Assembly (NCBI GenBank): GCA_021234155.1 | Contig: JAJEKV010000002.1 | Coordinates: forward strand, 30,883,234-30,947,233 | From: Isoetes taiwanensis | Lineage: Eukaryota > Streptophyta > Lycopodiopsida > Isoetales > Isoetaceae | Length of the DNA: 64,000 nt | Direction: 5' to 3' | Shown: positions 59,381 to 64,000 of the stretch, piece by piece | Numbering within the stretch: the stretch's first letter is position 1 | Layout of the letters: every line of letters begins with the position of its first letter | Made by a program: the position numbers and the translations under genes | The notes under the pieces: generated by a model | Seen by the model: only the letters and a program-made list of their open reading frames with translations | Databases searched by the model: none | Told to the model about the DNA's origin: nothing

Positions 59381-60110
59381 ACACTATAACAAGGGGATAT
59401 TAGTTTATAAAAATACGAAGGGGGGATTGTCGCCAGAAATGGGTATGCAACACATTGCATGTGGAAACCAGAACACATTGAATATGGAAACTAGGTACAA
59501 CTGAAAGAATTTTCAATAGGATATTAATTTATAAATCATATAAAGTGGGGAATGTTGTCGAAAAAGGTATGAACATTGGTTGTGAGGAAAGGAGTATGAA
59601 TATTACATATAGAAAGGGGTACAAAGGTAAGGGATATTAGATTATAAAATCACAAAGGGGGATTGTTGAGAAAAGGGGTATATATTAGATTATAAATTCA
59701 CAAAGGGGGATTGTTGAGAAAAGGGGCATTCACTGAGTAAGGGATTATTAGATTACAAGATCACAAAAAGGGGGTTGGTTGAGAAGAGGGTTATGAACGG
59801 AATAATGGGATATTAAACTACAAAATCACAAAAGAGGGATTCTTGAGAAAAGGGGTATCAACAATCGTTGCCAGAAGGGTATGAATATTGCATATGTCGA
59901 AATGGGGTACAAAAGAATAATTTTCAAGTAAGGGGATATTAAACTACAAAAGCACAAAGGGGGGATTGTTGCTAGAAAGGGGTATGAACATTAGTGTAAG
60001 AAAAAGAATATGAACATTGCATACACAATGGGGGATATAAAACAAAAATTCAAATAAGGGGATATTAATCTACAAAATCACAAAGGGGGGAATGTGGCCA
60101 AATACCCCGT
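59381..60110 (+). repeat. right subterminal minisatellite
   Basis: Repeated GGGGATATTAxxxTACAAAATCACAAA then GGGGGATTGTTG and AAAAGGGGTATGAAC, in units of about 60-125 bp. As in the left array the G-rich strand is plus, so the two arrays are in direct rather than inverted orientation. Confidence 0.8.
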
Positions 60111-60207
60111 TTCTTAAAATCATGTCTATTGCACGAAAAGGGGGATTTTGAGGGGGTTTTTATGGGGGATTTTAAGGAGGATGTGGGCATCATTTTTGAT
60201 GTGTATG

Positions 60208-60835
60208 TAAATCGGTGAAATTGTTCCCTTCATATCGCTCTCCCAAAGCTATGCAAAGAATCCAAAGTACGAGGATGGTTCTCTCAAGTGATTCAATGGG
60301 CAGAAAAGTGGGGTGTAGATGATTGTGCTTGGCCGGAGTCAACCAAACTAAAAGAGGTACGCATGCAAATACTTCCAAAAGTCTTGAGCAAATTGTGGGA
60401 TCCAAATGATATTGCTGTGAAATTTTTTTTTTATAAAGATGATATTAATAGTATGGCTGCATATGGAGAACAATCTTACTTGCTATCTAATATTAGCAGG
60501 AAAAATAGAATCTTGATTTCTCAGCTACGAACTTCCTCTCATCATTTGCACATTGAGACAGGAAGGTGGTATGGAACTCCTCGACATACAAGGTAATGCC
60601 CGAGCTGTCTTGACCCTAAAATTGAGTCAGAGGTACATACTTTTTTGGAGTGTCCTGCCTATGAACATATAAGAAGTAAGTATAACATTTCAGGATTCAC
60701 ATTGTCAGAGCTTTTTAATACGCCTCCAAATCTCCTTAGTTCATATCTCAAGGATGTTTGGAAGGAACGAGCTGACATAATGGAGTTGTTTGTTAATATG
60801 GAAATACTTGAAGCTACAAGTGCCCTTGTTTAAGC
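60208..60835 (+). pseudogene. LINE ORF2 C-terminal part, right of the insertion
   Basis: Resumes with LPKLCKESKVRGWFSQVIQW and AEKWGVDDCAWPESTKLKEV, then AYGEQSYLLSNI, HLHIETGRWYGTPRHTR, a stop, and CPSCLDPKIESEVHTFLEC (CX2C...HX4C zinc-binding motif). It ends at 60832. These blocks match GWFRDVLDWASAWGIDRTSW, LQIETGRWASIPREER and the CCHC tail of the 24-kb LINE, showing both belong to one lineage. Confidence 0.85.
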
Positions 60836-60869
60836 GCCTTGTGGTCTATATATTTCTTGTACTATCTTC

Positions 60870-60923
60870 GCCATATGGACCTGAGGGTCTTAAGTGGCGT
60901 GATTAATATATTATTATTATTAC

Positions 60924-60962
<39 letters not shown>
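60870..60962 (+). other. LINE 3' hairpin and (ATT)n tail
   Basis: GGACCTGAGGGTC (imperfect hairpin) and GGCGTGATTAATA precede about 17 ATT repeats (60909-60961). This matches the 3' end of the LINE at 26.3 kb. Confidence 0.75.
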
Positions 60963-61007
60963 AGACATAGTTCACAATTTACCTTTGATGACTAGATCTA
61001 ATTTTGA

Positions 61008-61018
61008 TGATGATGATG

Positions 61019-61097
<79 letters not shown>
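61008..61097 (+). repeat. (GAT)n(AAT)n microsatellite
   Basis: Five GAT units followed by about 25 AAT units. It is complementary to the (ATT)n tail 50 bp upstream. Confidence 0.9.
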
Positions 61098-61098
<1 letters not shown>

Positions 61099-61204
61099 TA
61101 GAAACGTGTGTCCGGCGATGCCGGGCATTGATGATGGATGTCTATAATGGGTAGACATAATGGAATTCGTAAGTGGAATAAAACAATGTAAAATAAATCG
61201 TGTC

Positions 61205-62225
61205 CATAGATGTAATGGGACTCGCATGAAACCAACAAACCGCCTTAGACTTGCTTCTCATTCATCTCAGCAGATTTTCTACAATGGTGGATAGTGGGTA
61301 GCCGCACACATGCGAACTACCCATAAAAAAATAAAGGGAAAATCCAATTATATCATTTGGACCCCAACAAAATACAATGCTAATAGAGATCATTAGTGTA
61401 CCGCCGAAAGCTTATCACCGTGATTAAAAAACCTCATTTTTTCGGTTTTCGAGGAAAACCCTAGTGATAAGCCTTCTCGCAAGGGGCTTTGACAAACGAA
61501 GGCGTAAAAATCGCCCCCAAAACCCACGAATGGAAAAGTCGAAACAGATGCCGCCGCTAACCCGCACCCGCACATCACCAACAAAACAACAAGACAAAAC
61601 AAACCTCCCGAGAGTGGAGGGGTTGATTACGCCGCGCCACGCCGATAAAAATACAATAACAAAGAAGGGGGGAGGGTGGGTTCAAAGAGAATAAGGTAAT
61701 CACCGAGAGAGAAGAGGAAGCACCGATGAGAAGTCGGGCGTAAACGCCGCCTAAAATAGCTTAACTCCCAACTGTAACAGCATGCGCCGCCCGCATGCAT
61801 GCAAAATGATGCTCGGCCCCATTCTAGAATGGCGATCCGATGTCTCTGATCGATGGGATTCTAGAATGGGACTCGCATGAAACCAACAAACCGCCCAATA
61901 CCAAAGGACTTTCTTAACAAACTAGGATCGAGGAGGAAGGTCACAGATGAAGGCTAAAGGCCGAAAAGGACAAAGATGAAAGAAACGCCAAATTGGCCAA
62001 ACCAAAGTGTGAAGAAGCCCCTTCCCCGCCTCGAAACAATTCAAAGAGAATAAGGTATCGAGAGAGAAGAGGAAGCACCGATGAGAAGTCGGGCGTAAAC
62101 GCCGCTTAAAATAGCGAACTCCCAACCAGAACGGGCATGCGCCGCCCGCATGCATGCAAAACATGCATGCTCGTCCTATTCTAGAATGGCGATCCGATGT
62201 CTCGGATCGATGGGATAGATGTAAT
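61205..62225. repeat. partial direct duplication, offset about 360-655 bp
   Basis: GGGACTCGCATGAAACCAAC is at about 61214 and 61868. TTCAAAGAGAATAAGGTA, then GAAGCACCGATGAGAAGTCG and ATTCTAGAATGGCGATCCGA, are at 61681-61850 and 62040-62205. The middle parts differ in length, so one unit has lost or gained about 300 bp. CATGCGCCGCCCGCATGCAT occurs in both. No gene is seen. Confidence 0.75.
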
Positions 62226-62381
62226 GGAGTGCAAAGTGTGATGGGTTATAGAGATGATAGGCATTATGCCTTCCATTATTTCTACCCATTTATGGCTAGG
62301 GCATAATGGGATGCATATTATTTAGAATATATTGGTCTAGGGTTGATGGTTGTTAGTATCTCCCAATTTTTAATATTTAAA

Positions 62382-62487
62382 TGTTACATTTATTGATTGC
62401 CATTTGGTGCACTATTTGCAAGGTTTAGCATGGTTACATTGATTGATTGCCATTTGGTTGCACTATTTGCAAGGTTTAGCATGGTTG
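62382..62487 (+). repeat. about 52-bp tandem duplication
   Basis: TTGATTGCCATTTGG, then TGCACTATTTGCAAGGTTTA and GCATGGTT, occur twice in succession. Confidence 0.85.
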
Positions 62488-62859
62488 ATACTAATAACAA
62501 TATTGAGAAAAAAGAAGTTGTGTTGTATCCTTCTTTTATAATGTTCTTTATGGGATAAATGTGCATCAAATGATTCAATGCCTTGCCTCATTAATCAATA
62601 TAATTGGAAAAAATATTGCCTAGCCATAAAAACCTAGAATTTTAGATGGCAAGTGTATCAATGGATATGAGTAAATGATCAAGATGTTGTAACTCTAAGT
62701 ATGATCTTTGTCTTGTTAAACTTAGTCCAAAAACATGTCATTAAGAAAGAAAGAAAGAGAGAGACCCCATTAGAAGTCCATATGTACATGACTATCAAAG
62801 AGTGGGATAGCAAATATTCCAAATTTTAGTATCAACTCAATCTTGTATATGCACTTATA

Positions 62860-63560
62860 GAAAAATCAATAGCAAATCTAATGGGAGGGCACTTTTGACT
62901 TCTTAATACTATGTAGCATACAATTATTCAGGGAAAAAATTAAGGAACTGTTATATCCAAAGTGGTGAAATAGACTTGGCTAAAGTATGCCAAAAGTTGA
63001 GGTGAAAGCTTCTAAGGTTTAGCTAAACTTTCTAAATTTTGCAACCTGTACTTTCTTACATTTGGCTAAACCGTTATCTAAAAAATTAGAAAATCTTCTA
63101 TCACTTGGTTATTTTGCACTAATTCAAGACCCAAATATAACCAACCATAATAGATATAAATGTTATAGAATATATTGGCTAAAAGCACGCCAAAATTTGA
63201 CATGAAAGCTTCTAATTTTTGCTAAACTTTTCGATTTTACCACTTATACCTTCTTGCATTTAGCTAAAGCCCGACAAAACCGAGGTGGTGCGTGAAATAG
63301 ACTTGGCTAATATTTTCTTTTTTGGCCCAAAAGGCCCATAGTTTAGCCAATTTGTTTCAAAAAAAGACCCAACTTTCGCCATTTGGCTAAGATTAGCCAC
63401 TATTGTTTTCCTTGCAATTATTTCAAGCTTTGGAGATCATCTTAGCATATCATCTCAAGCTTGTATTTGCACAATAGGTATAGAAAAGTCAATAGCAAAT
63501 CTTATTGGAGGCACTTTTAACTTCTTAATATTATGTAGCATGGAATTCTTTCGAGCATTA
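62860..63560. repeat. duplicated AT-rich segment, offset about 620 bp
   Basis: AAATCAATAGCAAATCT, GCACTTTT and ACTTCTTAATACTATGTAGC at 62864-62925 recur with few changes at 63488-63545. Between them a TTGGCTAAA...GCCAAAA...GAAAGCTTCTAA block is itself doubled (62975 and 63175). The TTTAGCTAAA words resemble 29.6-30.25 kb. Confidence 0.7.
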
Positions 63561-64000
63561 GACATAAAAAATTCAAAAAAGATGGAAGTTAAATGGAACA
63601 CAACATATTTTACTAATGCATGATGTTGGTATCAAGTTTTACACAAACATTGCGATGAAGAAGGCAATTTTAGAATGTGTGAAAGCGCAATTTTATTGAA
63701 TGAAACAAATTCTACAAATGACGCAAGTGCCACTATTGCTTCCACAGTGCAATCTCCAAAATCAATACATCTCTTGGATATGTCATCATAAAGCCCAATG
63801 TAAATGTTACCCAAAACTGTAATAGCTAGCACATTCTTATATCATGAATCTTTGTTTCAGAAATAGATATATTTGCATTGAACCTTTTGCTTTTCCAACC
63901 ACGACACTTACAAAAGGACAACATTTATGCTTTTTAAATAATGAAGTAAAGTATAAAAATTGTTAAGTCGCTGGTCAAAGGTCATTGTAATATGATGCAA
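63561..64000. other. non-coding DNA to window end
   Basis: No gene or repeat recognised. Confidence 0.4.

Larger units (their letters stand above)
54974..60207. mobile_element. 5.2-kb TA-flanked inverted-repeat element, apparently non-autonomous
   Basis: Terminal inverted repeats of about 48 bp: left CATACACATCAAAAAATGAT (54974) and the reverse complement of the right end CATACACATCAAAAATGATG (60207). Both continue through ATCCTCCTTAAAAT, with one indel and three substitutions. TA flanks both ends (54972-54973 and 60208-60209), and removing one TA plus the element restores the LINE reading frame. A TA duplication suggests Tc1/mariner, but size and minisatellites inside both ends recall CACTA/hAT-type elements. 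No transposase domain is recognised, so the superfamily is open. Confidence 0.75.
51726..60965 (+). mobile_element. near full-length LINE split by a 5.2-kb DNA element
   Basis: Two parts of one LINE, 51726-54973 and 60208-60965, together about 4 kb. The order is 5' UTR, ORF1, endonuclease, RT, CCHC tail, 3' hairpin and (ATT)n. It belongs to the same lineage as the LINE at 24.25-26.39 kb. The break falls in the segment matching TFVNRL of that copy. Joining the codons CTA and T on the left to TA and AATCGG on the right restores the frame exactly. Every ORF is frameshifted, so this copy is older than the 24-kb one. The 5' limit is approximate. Confidence 0.8.

Noticed and set aside
54974-60207. 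PIF/Harbinger assignment for the TA-flanked element
   Set aside because: The left flank reads TTA and the right flank TAA, so a direct 3-bp TWA duplication is not supported; only TA is duplicated.

Overview
The window is nuclear DNA from a land plant with a large, repeat-rich genome. GT-AG introns, a plastid-type FAX/TMEM14 gene, a PLS-class PPR gene, a tRNA-derived SINE, L1-like LINEs, Ty3/gypsy elements and a Mutator-like element (MULE) all point that way. The style of the PPR and the LINEs suggests a fern or another seed-free vascular plant; this is inference from family resemblance and was not tested. Only one gene looks fully intact, the four-exon FAX-like gene at 47.6-48.8 kb (minus). 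Its divergent neighbour is an intronless PPR gene with frame breaks (49.0-50.9 kb, plus). A piece of a TBC/Rab-GAP gene lies at 30.3-30.7 kb.

Layout: 0-1.9 kb, L1-like LINE fragment (minus). 3.66-14.61 kb, Ty3/gypsy element 1 (minus). 14.6-16.6 kb, non-coding DNA with a cluster of heat-shock-element-like palindromes. 16.60-27.79 kb, an 11.2-kb MULE with exact 9-bp target duplications and long TIRs; it carries a degraded ULP1-type protease gene (plus) converging on a degraded transposase gene (minus). A LINE (24.25-26.39 kb, plus) has split the transposase near its N-terminus, and a fold-back MITE sits at 26.6 kb. 27.8-34.0 kb, mostly non-coding with a tandem duplication and the TBC relic. 34.05-45.09 kb, Ty3/gypsy element 2 (minus), same family as element 1, with a perfect 5-bp target duplication. 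45.1-51.7 kb, the genic island with SINE, FAX-like and PPR genes. 51.7-60.96 kb, a LINE with ORF1, endonuclease and RT, split by a 5.2-kb TA-flanked inverted-repeat element (54.97-60.21 kb) that has minisatellites inside both ends. 61.0-64.0 kb, microsatellites and local duplications.

The most notable structures are these. (1) Both gypsy elements carry about 3.4-3.9 kb beyond integrase: a sense-strand extra ORF region with a coiled-coil segment, and a short antisense unit with its own conserved CCAAT/TATA-like promoter. (2) The MULE has a ULP1-like protease and CG-rich TIRs made of GGGTTCGC/GCGAACCC palindromes. (3) Two LINEs of one lineage share a 3' hairpin followed by (ATT)n. (4) The nested insertions can be dated relative to each other. 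Reading frames in the gypsy elements and the MULE are riddled with small indels, while the FAX gene and the 24.4-kb LINE are clean. Real decay or methylation-related base-calling error could both explain this.
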